DNA from: Leisingera aquaemixtae
Lineage (GTDB): Bacteria > Pseudomonadota > Alphaproteobacteria > Rhodobacterales > Rhodobacteraceae
DNA length: 64,000 bases
Direction: 5' to 3'
Assembly: GCF_001458395.1 (NCBI RefSeq)
Contig: NZ_CYSR01000036.1
Location: forward strand, 1-64,000
Below the pieces are notes generated by a model. The model did no database searches, was not told where the DNA came from, and saw only the letters and a list, made by a program, of their open reading frames with translations. The position numbers and the translations under genes were made by a program. The first letter of the stretch is position 1; each line of letters begins with the position of its first letter. Shown piece after piece: positions 8,698-16,831 of this stretch.

Positions 8698-9618
8698 ATG
8701 GCAACGGACTACACGCAAGGCGACCGCATTGTCCGGCATTCGCCCGCGGGCAGCAGCAACAGCCCCGAGGTTTGGGGCCTGTATGAACCGGAAAGCGGAT
8801 CGGTCCAGTATATTTGCGCCGATCCCTCGACACGCAAGGCGGCGCTGATCGACGTGGTCTGGGATTTCGACCCGAAAAACGCGGGCACCGCACAGGACAG
8901 CATCGACCACGTGATGCGGGTGGTCGAACAGGAAGGCCTGACGCCCGCCTGGATCCTGGACACCCACCCGCACGCCGACCACTTTATGGCCTCCGCCCGG
9001 CTGAAAGAGCGCACAGGCGCACCCACGGCGATTGGCGAAAAGGTGCGCGAGATTGCTGAGCTTTGGCGCGGCTACTACCACATGCCGGAGGCATTTGATC
9101 CCAGCCGCGACTTTGACCGGCTGCTGGCGGATGGCGACACAATCGAGCTGGGCGACCTTCAGATCCGGGTAATGCTGTCGCCCGGTCACACGCTGGGCTC
9201 AGTCAGTTATGTCTGCGGCGATGCGGCGTTTGTCCATGACACTCTGATGCACGCCGACGCGGGGACCGCGCGTGCGGACTTCCCCGGCGGTTCCGCCGGG
9301 GAGCTTTGGCAGTCCATTCAGCAGATCCTCTCCCTGCCGGAAAACACCCGCCTGTTCGTCGGCCACGATTACGGCACCGATGACCGGGACGCCCCCGCGT
9401 GGGAGGCCACGGTGGCAGAGCATCTGGCGCGCAACCCGCATGTGAAGGCCGGGACCCGCAAGGAAGACTGGATCAAGCAGCGCACCGAGCGCGACAAAAC
9501 CCTCTCCCTGCCGGACCGGATGCTGGCCGCCCTGCAGGTGAACCTGCGCGGCGGCCGCCTGGGCGCGGCGGAAAGCGACGGCAATCATTACCTGAAAATC
9601 CCTGTCAACAAATTCTGA
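8698..9618 (+). CDS. MBL-fold metallo-hydrolase, persulfide-dioxygenase/Blh-like
   Basis: A 306-residue metallo-beta-lactamase-fold protein with the metal motif H90-x-H92-x-D94-H95 (THPHADH), a second His in LSPGHTLGSVSY and a third in VGHDYG. The arrangement resembles ETHE1-type persulfide dioxygenases and the Blh proteins of BigR-regulated sulfide-responsive operons. The start at 8698 is chosen for its AAAGGAGG Shine-Dalgarno. The rhodanese gene begins 11 bp after the stop, supporting a role in sulfide or persulfide detoxification. No BigR-like repressor gene is next to it. Confidence 0.85.
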   Translation: MATDYTQGDRIVRHSPAGSSNSPEVWGLYEPESGSVQYICADPSTRKAALIDVVWDFDPKNAGTAQDSIDHVMRVVEQEGLTPAWILDTHPHADHFMASARLKERTGAPTAIGEKVREIAELWRGYYHMPEAFDPSRDFDRLLADGDTIELGDLQIRVMLSPGHTLGSVSYVCGDAAFVHDTLMHADAGTARADFPGGSAGELWQSIQQILSLPENTRLFVGHDYGTDDRDAPAWEATVAEHLARNPHVKAGTRKEDWIKQRTERDKTLSLPDRMLAALQVNLRGGRLGAAESDGNHYLKIPVNKF

Positions 9619-9628
9619 GGTGCGGACA

Positions 9629-10018
9629 ATGGCACAAACCATGGAAGAGATGGTCGAAACCGCCCGGGCGCAGACCAAGACGGCCAGCCCCCAAGATGCC
9701 CATGACGCGGCCGCAGCCGGCCACGTCATCCTAGACGTGCGCGAGCCCGGCGAACTGCAGCAGGACGGCTGCGTCTCCGGCAGCCTGCATATTCCCCGCG
9801 GCGTGCTGGAATCAAAGGCCGATCCGGACAGCGGCGCCGCCGAGGCCGCGCTGACCAGCCGGCGCGATGATGCGGGTATCTACGTGCTCTGCGCCTCCGG
9901 CGCCCGGGCCGCACTGGCCGCGCACACGCTGTGCCAGATGGGGTATGACGCTGCCATCATCGAGGGCGGCCTGCAGGCCTGGAAAGACGACGGCCTTCCG
10001 GTTGAGGGCGCGTCCTAA
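9629..10018 (+). CDS. Rhodanese-like sulfurtransferase
   Basis: A 129-residue single-domain rhodanese. DVREPGEL precedes the active-site loop, where Cys88 sits in CASGAR, the expected CxxGxR-type persulfide loop, and a GGLQAWKDDGLPV end is typical. It probably transfers sulfane sulfur to or from the product of the metallo-hydrolase encoded just upstream in the same operon. An in-frame GTG at 9620 is possible but ATG at 9629 is more likely. Confidence 0.9.
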   Translation: MAQTMEEMVETARAQTKTASPQDAHDAAAAGHVILDVREPGELQQDGCVSGSLHIPRGVLESKADPDSGAAEAALTSRRDDAGIYVLCASGARAALAAHTLCQMGYDAAIIEGGLQAWKDDGLPVEGAS

Positions 10019-10210
10019 CGCCGCTGACGTCCTTCACGGCACATGACAGTCAGGCACGGCGCCGCCGCCGTGCCGGCGGGAGGCAACAGTAGCGCGCCCC
10101 CTGCCCTCCCACAGCCGCGCCGCGAGCGGGATGGTCCGCAAAAAGCAGGTGCCTGCCAGCCGCATTTTTGCCTCGGCCTGCCGCCAATATTGTTGCACCT
10201 CATAGCTGCA

Positions 10211-10228
10211 TTACCTTCCCCAAGGTAA
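10211..10228. promoter_or_regulatory. Palindromic operator candidate upstream of GNAT-like gene
   Basis: Perfect inverted repeat TTACCTT-CCCC-AAGGTAA in an AT-rich stretch 114 bp upstream of the start codon at 10342. There is no T tract, so it is not a terminator; the adjacent HTH gene product is an obvious candidate to bind it. Confidence 0.45.
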
Positions 10229-10341
10229 AGCAGATCATTTTCCGAAATTTTATTTAAGATTTTATGCAACTTGAACTCTTTAGCGGCGCTAGAAAGTTTT
10301 TCGGGCTATTCGAGTGGAAGACTTTACGACAGGGGACTTTA

Positions 10342-11028
10342 ATGAATTCGCTCGATATGGGAAAAACGCTTTCGGGATACTTGCATACGCTTTCGCAGGC
10401 CGGCCTGCAGGTCGAAATGTTCACGGATTTCGAGAAAGTGCCCGAGACCGCCGCCCTGTCAGGCCGCCAGTTCCAGATGCCCGGCTTTGCCATTGAGCGC
10501 ACCGACCACACCGAGAATTCGGCTTTCTGGCTGTTTTTGAAGGAGAACGGCACCTATATCGGCGGCGCGGCGGCAATGCTGCAGGACCTGGGCCGGGAAA
10601 CTCTGGCAGATTTCCTGATGCGCACCTCCCGCCACCAGTTTCCCAACCCGGCAGGCGGCGGTGTCGAGAGCGTGGCCGAGCCGCTGGCCCGCGAAGTCAG
10701 CGGGCGGCTGGCTTATATCGGCGAATTGAACTTCCTGCCGGGCCGCCGCGGCAAACGCGCTGAGCGGCTGGCGCCCTTCATGCGGATTTTTCAGATTCTG
10801 GCGATCCAGAAATGGGATGTGGATTGGATCTATGCCTTCATCCCCGACCGCCACATGCAGGCGCGGCTGGATCTGGTTTACGGCTTCACCCGGGCGATCC
10901 CGCGCGCGCAGAAATGGCGCGCCCCGGAACCGGAGGTGCGCAGCAGCACCGAATGGTTTGTCGGCTCTTCCCGGCTGGAAATGGAGCACATGCTGCTAAG
11001 CGACCTAGCCGAATTTGATATCCTGTGA
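10342..11028 (+). CDS. GNAT-like / acyl-homoserine-lactone-synthase-like acyltransferase candidate
   Basis: A 228-residue protein not firmly recognised. The central part (FWLFLKENGTYIGGAAAML, then RLAYIGELNFLP and the basic GRRGKRAERL) fits strands and the CoA-binding motif A (R-x-x-G-x-A) of the GNAT fold shared with LuxI and FeeM-type N-acyl amino acid synthases; the later WIYAFIPDRHMQARLDLVYGF resembles the next GNAT strand-helix unit. The ATG at 10342 has AGGGG six bases upstream, while the ATG at 10264 has no ribosome site. The gene overlaps the HTH gene tail to tail by 24 bp. The function is inferred from fold only. Confidence 0.45.
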   Translation: MNSLDMGKTLSGYLHTLSQAGLQVEMFTDFEKVPETAALSGRQFQMPGFAIERTDHTENSAFWLFLKENGTYIGGAAAMLQDLGRETLADFLMRTSRHQFPNPAGGGVESVAEPLAREVSGRLAYIGELNFLPGRRGKRAERLAPFMRIFQILAIQKWDVDWIYAFIPDRHMQARLDLVYGFTRAIPRAQKWRAPEPEVRSSTEWFVGSSRLEMEHMLLSDLAEFDIL

Positions 11029-11799
11029 GAAATTGGCCACCAGGAGCTTGCCGTCCGGCAGGTAAACCGGCGCCAGGACCCGCCGGTACTGGCGGGTAAA
11101 GAGGCGGGCGGTCCGCAGTTTCACATCAATCGAGGGGGGGGTGATGACCGGCTCGCCGCGGTTGATCGCCTCGCTGTGGGCCATCACCAGATCGGCGTTC
11201 AGCTTGTCGCTGAAGCCGTTCAGCGTATCCCGCAGCTGGCCGCTGCTGGACACCTCAAAGCAGACCGAGGCGAGGCTGTGCCGCCCGGACTGGATCGGCT
11301 GGATCCGGTTCCCTTCCGGGTCCGGCGGATCGAACATGTCCACCGCGTGCTGCAGCTGGTCGAACCCTTCCAGGCGGCCGCTGTTGGAAAACCACCAGTC
11401 CAGGAAATCCTGCAGCGAAACATCGCAGCCGCTGTACTGGCGGCTGCGGGCGGCGGCCTGCATCTGCGCGTTGAGAATCTCAAACGCCTTGCTGCCGGGC
11501 CCGCCCGCCTGGCGTTCCGGCAGCAGCTCCAGCCCGGCGGTATCGGAGGAAAAGTAGCGGAACGACACCCCCAGCCCGCGCGACAGCGCGTCCAGCGTGC
11601 TCCAGCCGATCTCGCGCTCATTCTTCAGCGCGCTGTTAAATGTGCCGTAAGGAATACCGCATTTCAGCGCGGCCTGCCGGTTGGACAAATTTAAATCCGC
11701 GAGCAAAGCGGAAATTTTCTGATGGATCAGCGCCATATGCCAAAGATCTTTCACATTCTGTGCGACATCTTGCATAATATTATCGTTACAGCAATGCAA
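11005..11799 (-). CDS. XRE-like HTH regulator with C-terminal PAS-like sensor domain
   Basis: A 264-residue protein. Residues 26-80 form a Cro/C1-like HTH (ISALLADLNLSNRQAALKCG, then IPYGTFNSALKNE and STLDALSRGLGVSFRYFS). The remainder, from DFLDWWFSNSGRLEGF onward to YRRVLAPVYLPDGKLLVANF, has the length and alternating pattern of a single PAS domain. The true start could also be ATG at 11775 or 11736, since none has a strong ribosome site. It converges with the GNAT-like gene and overlaps its 3' end, and sits beside tRNA-Leu. The ligand is unknown. Confidence 0.6.
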   Translation of the reverse strand: MHCCNDNIMQDVAQNVKDLWHMALIHQKISALLADLNLSNRQAALKCGIPYGTFNSALKNEREIGWSTLDALSRGLGVSFRYFSSDTAGLELLPERQAGGPGSKAFEILNAQMQAAARSRQYSGCDVSLQDFLDWWFSNSGRLEGFDQLQHAVDMFDPPDPEGNRIQPIQSGRHSLASVCFEVSSSGQLRDTLNGFSDKLNADLVMAHSEAINRGEPVITPPSIDVKLRTARLFTRQYRRVLAPVYLPDGKLLVANFSQDIKFG

Positions 11800-11900
11800 T
11801 CTTTACGTGATCGCGCCAAGTCCCCTTTGCACGGGAACTTCAAGCCAAGCGGCGCCGGAGCGGAACGGTTCTGTCAGGGCTGATGCGGCAATGGAGCCGG

Positions 11901-11986
11901 TGGTGCGGACGGCGGGACTCGAACCCGCACGGCCATAAGGCCAGGAGATTTTAAGTCTCCGGTGTCTACCATTCCACCACGTCCGC
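11901..11986 (-). tRNA. tRNA-Leu (anticodon TAA)
   Basis: Read on the minus strand the sequence folds as a class II tRNA. The acceptor stem GCGGACG (11986-11980) pairs with CGTCCGC (11911-11905). The anticodon stem is GGAGA/TCTCC around loop CTTAAAA, so the anticodon is TAA. A long variable arm (TGGCCTTATGGCC) and the T-loop GTTCGAGTCC are present, and CCA is encoded at 11903-11901. Confidence 0.96.
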
Positions 11987-12094
11987 CGGCGGCACCGCCG
12001 GGCGGCGCCACAGCAGCAGGTCTAGCCTCCTGATTTCTGACGGACAATCGGTTTTCGGCGTTTGCCGGGAAATTTCTCGGTTGTGCGCGCGCTG

Positions 12095-12700
12095 CTACAG
12101 CTCCATATCCCCGGCCCCCGGCGGCGCCAGCGGCCCGCCGGGATCGGCCAGGTAACGCTCCGGCAGCCAGGGGTTCAGCGCCAGCGCTTCTGCCAGCGCG
12201 ACCCGCGCCTCCTCCAGCCGCGACAGGCCGTACAGCGACAGCGCCCGCCCGCTCATCGCCGCGACGTGGCGCGGCGACAGCTCCAGCGCCCGGTCCAGAT
12301 CCCGCAGCGCGGCGGCAAAATCGCGGCGCAGGTAATGCACAAAGGCGCGCTGGTTGTAGCCCTCGGCATAGCCGGGGCAATAGGCGATCAGCTGATCGAA
12401 ATCCTCCAGCGCGCCGAGGAAATCGAACGACGAGCGCCGGGTCATGCCGCGGTTTAGGATCTCCTGCGCACGCTCATCCGGGGCATCGGCCCAGAACTCC
12501 CACATGCGGTTGGCGATCTCGCGCGCCTGCGCCTCGCTGCCGGCCTGCTGGACCTCGCTCAGCAGCCCTTCGAGCGGCGTGCTGTGATCAGGTGCGGACG
12601 GGCAGCCGGCGGCGGCGGCCTGCGCTGCCAGCAGCAGGGCCGCAGCCGGTAGAACACAACTGGCTGGACGCTGCGGGGGTCGGGAAACAAATCTGAACAT
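12095..12700 (-). CDS. Exported TPR-repeat protein
   Basis: A 201-residue protein with an N-terminal signal peptide (basic start, then hydrophobic AAALLLAAQAAAA to about residue 31, cleavage near AAA-GC). Three degenerate TPR repeats follow (around LNRGMTRRSSFDFLGALEDF, AFVHYLRRDFAAALRDLDRA and ALSLYGLSRLEEARVALAEA). A cysteine directly after the signal (AGC) leaves open a lipoprotein, although no full lipobox is seen. Probably periplasmic and involved in protein contacts; no specific role can be named. Confidence 0.78.
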   Translation of the reverse strand: MFRFVSRPPQRPASCVLPAAALLLAAQAAAAGCPSAPDHSTPLEGLLSEVQQAGSEAQAREIANRMWEFWADAPDERAQEILNRGMTRRSSFDFLGALEDFDQLIAYCPGYAEGYNQRAFVHYLRRDFAAALRDLDRALELSPRHVAAMSGRALSLYGLSRLEEARVALAEALALNPWLPERYLADPGGPLAPPGAGDMEL

Positions 12701-12767
12701 GCCCCCAATGCTGGCACATTTGCAGTTTCGATCAAGTCACCTGTGCGCGCGCAGCTTCCGCAACACC

Positions 12768-13259
12768 CTAAAGCGGCCCCAGTGCGCCGTCTTCCTTCAC
12801 CGCCTCCATCGCCACATAGGTGGAGGTCGAGGAGACATGCGGCAGGGAGGAGATCTTCTCCCCCAGCACCGCCCGGTAATCGGTCATCGAGCGGGTGCGC
12901 ACCTTCAGCAGATAGTCGAAATGCGAGGCCATCATATAGGCCTGTTCCACCTCGGGCAGCTTGGACACCGCGGCGTTGAACTTGGCCAGCGCCGCCTGCC
13001 GGGTATCGTCCAGCTTCACCTCGACAAAGGCCACATGGTCCAGCCCCAGCCGGATCGGGTCCACCAGGGCGCGGTAGCCGGTGATGATGCCCTCCGTCTC
13101 CAGCCGTTTGAGCCGGGTTTGGGTCGGGGTTTTCGACAACCCGATCCGGCGGGCCAGGTCAGCGACGGAAATCCGGCCGTCCTCCGCCAGCACATTCAGA
13201 ATCGCCCGGTCAAACCTGTCGATATCAGGAAAGGCCAATTGAACCGTCTCCTTGCTCAT
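12768..13259 (-). CDS. putR: Lrp/AsnC-family regulator PutR (proline-responsive activator of putA)
   Basis: A 163-residue Lrp-family regulator: winged HTH at about residues 14-70 (FDRAILNVLAEDGRISVADL, LSKTPTQTRLKRLE) and a C-terminal RAM ligand domain (VEVKLDD...HFDYLLKVRTRSMTDY). It is divergent from putA with 105 bp between, the standard arrangement in alphaproteobacteria, where PutR activates putA in response to proline. This PutA lacks its own DNA-binding domain, which fits the need for a separate regulator. Confidence 0.9.
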   Translation of the reverse strand: MSKETVQLAFPDIDRFDRAILNVLAEDGRISVADLARRIGLSKTPTQTRLKRLETEGIITGYRALVDPIRLGLDHVAFVEVKLDDTRQAALAKFNAAVSKLPEVEQAYMMASHFDYLLKVRTRSMTDYRAVLGEKISSLPHVSSTSTYVAMEAVKEDGALGPL

Positions 13260-13274
13260 CTTTCCGCCACTTGA

Positions 13275-13367
13275 CCTGCATGTTACACATTTTCAGGCGA
13301 TTGTCCCGCCAGAAAGCGTGTATTCTATGCAAAAGCCCTGCATGTTATCTGTGGAGTCCCCTGCATG
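13275..13367 (+). promoter_or_regulatory. putR-putA intergenic region with repeated CCTGCATGTTA sequences
   Basis: The 11-mer CCTGCATGTTA occurs twice in the same orientation, at 13275-13285 and 13337-13347, and its first eight bases occur a third time at 13360-13367 across the putA start codon. Lrp-family regulators often bind several spaced sites, so these are candidate PutR sites. Confidence 0.5.
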
Positions 13368-16300
13368 ACCACCCAATCCAAGCTGCGCTACCGGATCGAC
13401 GCCGGCACCTATGCCGATCAGACTGCCATGCGCGACCGGCTGGTTGCCCAAGCCGCCCTGTCCGATGCCGACCGCGCCCGGATCTGTTCCAGCGCCGCCG
13501 CCCTGGTGCGCGACATCCGCGGCCATTCGGCGCCCGGGCTGATGGAGGTCTTCCTGGCCGAATACGGCCTGTCGACCGAGGAAGGCATCGCCCTGATGTG
13601 CCTGGCCGAAGCGCTGCTGCGGGTGCCGGATGCCGACACCATCGACGCGCTGATCGAGGATAAGATCGCGCCGTCGGACTGGGGCAAGCACCTGGGCAAA
13701 TCCACGTCGTCGCTGGTCAACGCGTCGACCTGGGCCTTGATGCTGACGGGTAAGGTGCTGGACGAGGACCGCAGCCCCATCGGCGCCCTGCGCGGCGCCA
13801 TCAAGCGCCTGGGCGAGCCGGTGATCCGCACCGCCGTCAGCCGCGCGATGAAGGAGATGGGCCGCCAGTTCGTGCTGGGCGAAACCATCGAAAGCGCGAT
13901 GAACCGCGCCGCCGGGATGGAGGCCAAGGGCTACACCTATTCCTACGACATGCTGGGCGAGGCCGCCCGGACGGAGGCCGACGCGTCGCGCTATCACCTG
14001 TCCTACTCCAAGGCGATTTCGGCCATTGCCGCCGCCTGCAACAGCGACGACATCCGCAAGAACCCCGGCATCTCGGTGAAGCTCTCGGCGCTGCATCCGC
14101 GCTATGAGCTGGCGCAGGACGCCAGCGTGATGGAGCATCTGGTGCCGCGTCTGAAGGCGCTGGCGCTGCTGGCCAAGGCCGCCAAAATGGGCCTGAATGT
14201 GGATGCCGAGGAAGCCGACCGCCTGTCGCTGTCGCTGGAGGTGATCGACGCCGTGGTCTCCGACCCGGCGCTGGCGGGCTGGGACGGCTTTGGCGTGGTG
14301 GTGCAGGCCTACGGCCCCCGCGCCGGCCTGGCGATCGACGCGCTGCATGAAATGGCGGAGAAATACAACCGCCGCTTCATGGTGCGGCTGGTGAAGGGCG
14401 CCTATTGGGACACCGAGATTAAGCGCGCCCAGGTCGAGGGCGTCGATGGCTTCCCGGTCTATACCTCCAAGCCGCTGACCGATGTCTCCTACATCTCCAA
14501 CGCCCGCAAGCTGCTGGGGCTGACGGACCGGATCTATCCGCAGTTCGCGACCCACAACGCCCACACCGTTGCCGCCATCCTGCACATGGCCGACGGCATG
14601 GATAAGGGTCTTTACGAGTTCCAGCGCCTGCACGGCATGGGTGAAACCCTTCACCAGATGGTCCTGGAGCAGAACAAGACCAACTGCCGGATCTACGCGC
14701 CCGTCGGCGCGCACCGCGATCTGCTGGCCTATCTGGTGCGGCGTCTGCTGGAAAACGGCGCCAACTCCTCCTTTGTGAACCAGATCGTGGACGAAAACGT
14801 GCCTCCGGAGGTTGTGGCCGCGGACCCGTTTGATGCCGTCGCAGATGTAACCCGCAAGATCCCGACCGGGCCGGAGCTCTATGCGCCGGAGCGCCCCAAC
14901 TCCAAGGGGTTCGACCTGGGCCATGCGCCGACGCTGGCAAAGATCGATGAGGCCCGCGCGCCCTGGCGCAACCACCAGTGGCAGGCCGCGCCGCTGCTGG
15001 CAGGCGATGCCCAGCCCGAGGCCGCCAAGGATGTGACCAGCCCCACCGACCTGAGCGTCGCCGGCACCGTCAGCCAGTGCAGCCCCGAAGATATCGAACT
15101 GGCGCTGGCGCTGGCAGATCCCTGGGACGCCCCGGCAGAGGAGCGTGCGGCAATCCTGAACAAGGCCGCTGACCTCTACGAGGAAAACTACGGCGAACTG
15201 TTCGCCATTCTCGCCCGCGAGGCCGGCAAGACCATTCCCGATGCGGTTGCCGAGCTGCGCGAGGCGGTGGATTTCCTGCGCTACTATGCGGCGCGCATTC
15301 CCGATGCGCCGCCCGCGGGCATCTTCTCCTGCATCTCGCCGTGGAACTTCCCGCTGGCGATCTTCACCGGCCAGGTCTCTGCCGCGCTGGCCGCGGGCAA
15401 CGCGGTGCTGGCCAAGCCCGCCGACCAGACGCCGCTGATCGCCCACCGCGCCGTGCAGCTGATGCACGAGGCCGGGGTGCCGCGCAGCGCCCTGCAGCTG
15501 GTGCCGGGCCGCGGCAGCGTGGTCGGGGCTGCCATCACCTCCGACCCGCGGGTGAACGGCGTCGCCTTCACCGGCTCCACCGCCACCGCCCTGCGCATCC
15601 GCAAGGCGATGGCCGACAACCTGCAGCCGGGCGCGCCGCTGATTGCGGAAACCGGCGGCCTGAATGCAATGATCGTCGATTCCACCGCGCTGCCGGAACA
15701 GGCGGTGCAGGCGGTGATCGAAAGCGCCTTCCAATCCGCCGGCCAGCGCTGCTCGGCGCTGCGCTGCCTTTATCTGCAGGACGACATTGCGGATACCGTG
15801 CTGAAAATGCTCAAGGGTGCGATGGACTGTCTGCGCCTGGACGATCCCTGGCACCTATCCACCGACAGCGGCCCGGTAATCGACGAAGGCGCCCGCGCAG
15901 GGATCCTGGCCCACATCGACAAGGCCCGGGCCGAGGGCCGGGTCATGAAGGAGCTGATGGCGCCGCAGGGCGGCACCTTTGTCGCGCCCACGATGATCGA
16001 AGTGCCCGGCATCAGCGCGCTGGAGGAGGAGATCTTTGGCCCCGTGCTGCATGTGGCCCGGTTCAAGTCGCACCAGCTGGATCAGGTGATTTCCGACATC
16101 AACGCAACCGGTTACGGCCTCACCTTCGGGCTGCACACCCGCATTGACGACCGGGTGCAGCATGTCTGCGACCGGGTGCATGCGGGCAACATCTATGTGA
16201 ACCGCAACCAGATCGGCGCGATTGTCGGCAGCCAGCCCTTCGGCGGCGAGGGCCTGTCGGGCACCGGCCCCAAGGCAGGCGGCCCCTTCTACCTCAACCG

Positions 16301-16778
16301 CTTCTGCGCGCCGGACCGGCAGCAGGTCAGCGCCGAGTGGGACACTGAAACCGCCGCGCTGCCGGGGGCCAGCGGCGTTCCTGCGCAGCCCGTCACCACC
16401 TCCCTGCCCGGCCCGACCGGTGAGTCAAACCGCCTGACGGTTTCGGCCCGCCCGCCGCTCCTGTGCATGGGCCCGGGACCGGAGGCCGCCGCGGAACAGG
16501 CCAAGCAGGTGATCAGCCTCGGCGGCACCGCGATTGAGGCGCATGGCCTTCTGGGCCTGAACCAGCTGCAGACCATCGAGGGCATCTCCGGCGTGCTGTG
16601 GTGGGGCGATGAGGCGACGGGGCGCGACATCGAGCAATGCCTCGCCAAGCGCGACGGCCCGATCATCCCCCTGATCCCCGGCAAGCCCGACCGCGCCCGC
16701 GTCCTGGCAGAACGCCACGTCTGCGTCGACACCACCGCCTCTGGCGGCAACGCGCAGTTGCTCGGCGGAAACGCCTGA
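13365..16778 (+). CDS. putA: Bifunctional proline dehydrogenase / L-glutamate gamma-semialdehyde dehydrogenase PutA
   Basis: A 1137-residue enzyme that oxidises proline to glutamate in two steps. Residues of about 60-480 form the FAD proline dehydrogenase TIM barrel (ISVKLSALHPRYE, RFMVRLVKGAYWDTEIKRAQ, FATHNAHTV). Residues of about 520-990 form the NAD-dependent aldehyde dehydrogenase with Glu762 (AETGG) and catalytic Cys796 (GQRCSALR). A C-terminal domain of about 140 residues follows. The N-terminal ribbon-helix-helix repressor domain of enterobacterial PutA is missing, consistent with the separate PutR gene. Confidence 0.97.
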   Translation: MTTQSKLRYRIDAGTYADQTAMRDRLVAQAALSDADRARICSSAAALVRDIRGHSAPGLMEVFLAEYGLSTEEGIALMCLAEALLRVPDADTIDALIEDKIAPSDWGKHLGKSTSSLVNASTWALMLTGKVLDEDRSPIGALRGAIKRLGEPVIRTAVSRAMKEMGRQFVLGETIESAMNRAAGMEAKGYTYSYDMLGEAARTEADASRYHLSYSKAISAIAAACNSDDIRKNPGISVKLSALHPRYELAQDASVMEHLVPRLKALALLAKAAKMGLNVDAEEADRLSLSLEVIDAVVSDPALAGWDGFGVVVQAYGPRAGLAIDALHEMAEKYNRRFMVRLVKGAYWDTEIKRAQVEGVDGFPVYTSKPLTDVSYISNARKLLGLTDRIYPQFATHNAHTVAAILHMADGMDKGLYEFQRLHGMGETLHQMVLEQNKTNCRIYAPVGAHRDLLAYLVRRLLENGANSSFVNQIVDENVPPEVVAADPFDAVADVTRKIPTGPELYAPERPNSKGFDLGHAPTLAKIDEARAPWRNHQWQAAPLLAGDAQPEAAKDVTSPTDLSVAGTVSQCSPEDIELALALADPWDAPAEERAAILNKAADLYEENYGELFAILAREAGKTIPDAVAELREAVDFLRYYAARIPDAPPAGIFSCISPWNFPLAIFTGQVSAALAAGNAVLAKPADQTPLIAHRAVQLMHEAGVPRSALQLVPGRGSVVGAAITSDPRVNGVAFTGSTATALRIRKAMADNLQPGAPLIAETGGLNAMIVDSTALPEQAVQAVIESAFQSAGQRCSALRCLYLQDDIADTVLKMLKGAMDCLRLDDPWHLSTDSGPVIDEGARAGILAHIDKARAEGRVMKELMAPQGGTFVAPTMIEVPGISALEEEIFGPVLHVARFKSHQLDQVISDINATGYGLTFGLHTRIDDRVQHVCDRVHAGNIYVNRNQIGAIVGSQPFGGEGLSGTGPKAGGPFYLNRFCAPDRQQVSAEWDTETAALPGASGVPAQPVTTSLPGPTGESNRLTVSARPPLLCMGPGPEAAAEQAKQVISLGGTAIEAHGLLGLNQLQTIEGISGVLWWGDEATGRDIEQCLAKRDGPIIPLIPGKPDRARVLAERHVCVDTTASGGNAQLLGGNA

Positions 16779-16799
16779 GCTATCGGCGCTAAGCACTTG

Positions 16800-16825
16800 A
16801 CGCTGGGCCATTTCCGGCCCAGCGT
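16800..16825 (+). terminator. Hairpin after putA
   Basis: Perfect 10-bp stem ACGCTGGGCC/GGCCCAGCGT with a 6-nt loop, followed by TTCCCT only. It ends 6 bp before the rhomboid start codon, so it may both end the putA transcript and shape translation of the next gene. Confidence 0.6.
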
Positions 16826-16831
16826 TCCCTC

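Noticed and set aside
13293-15854. A very long open frame (over 800 codons) on the minus strand opposite putA
   Set aside because: Its translation is repetitive His/Gln/Gly/Arg-rich with no family signature and mirrors the GC-rich third-position codons of putA, which is a certain gene.
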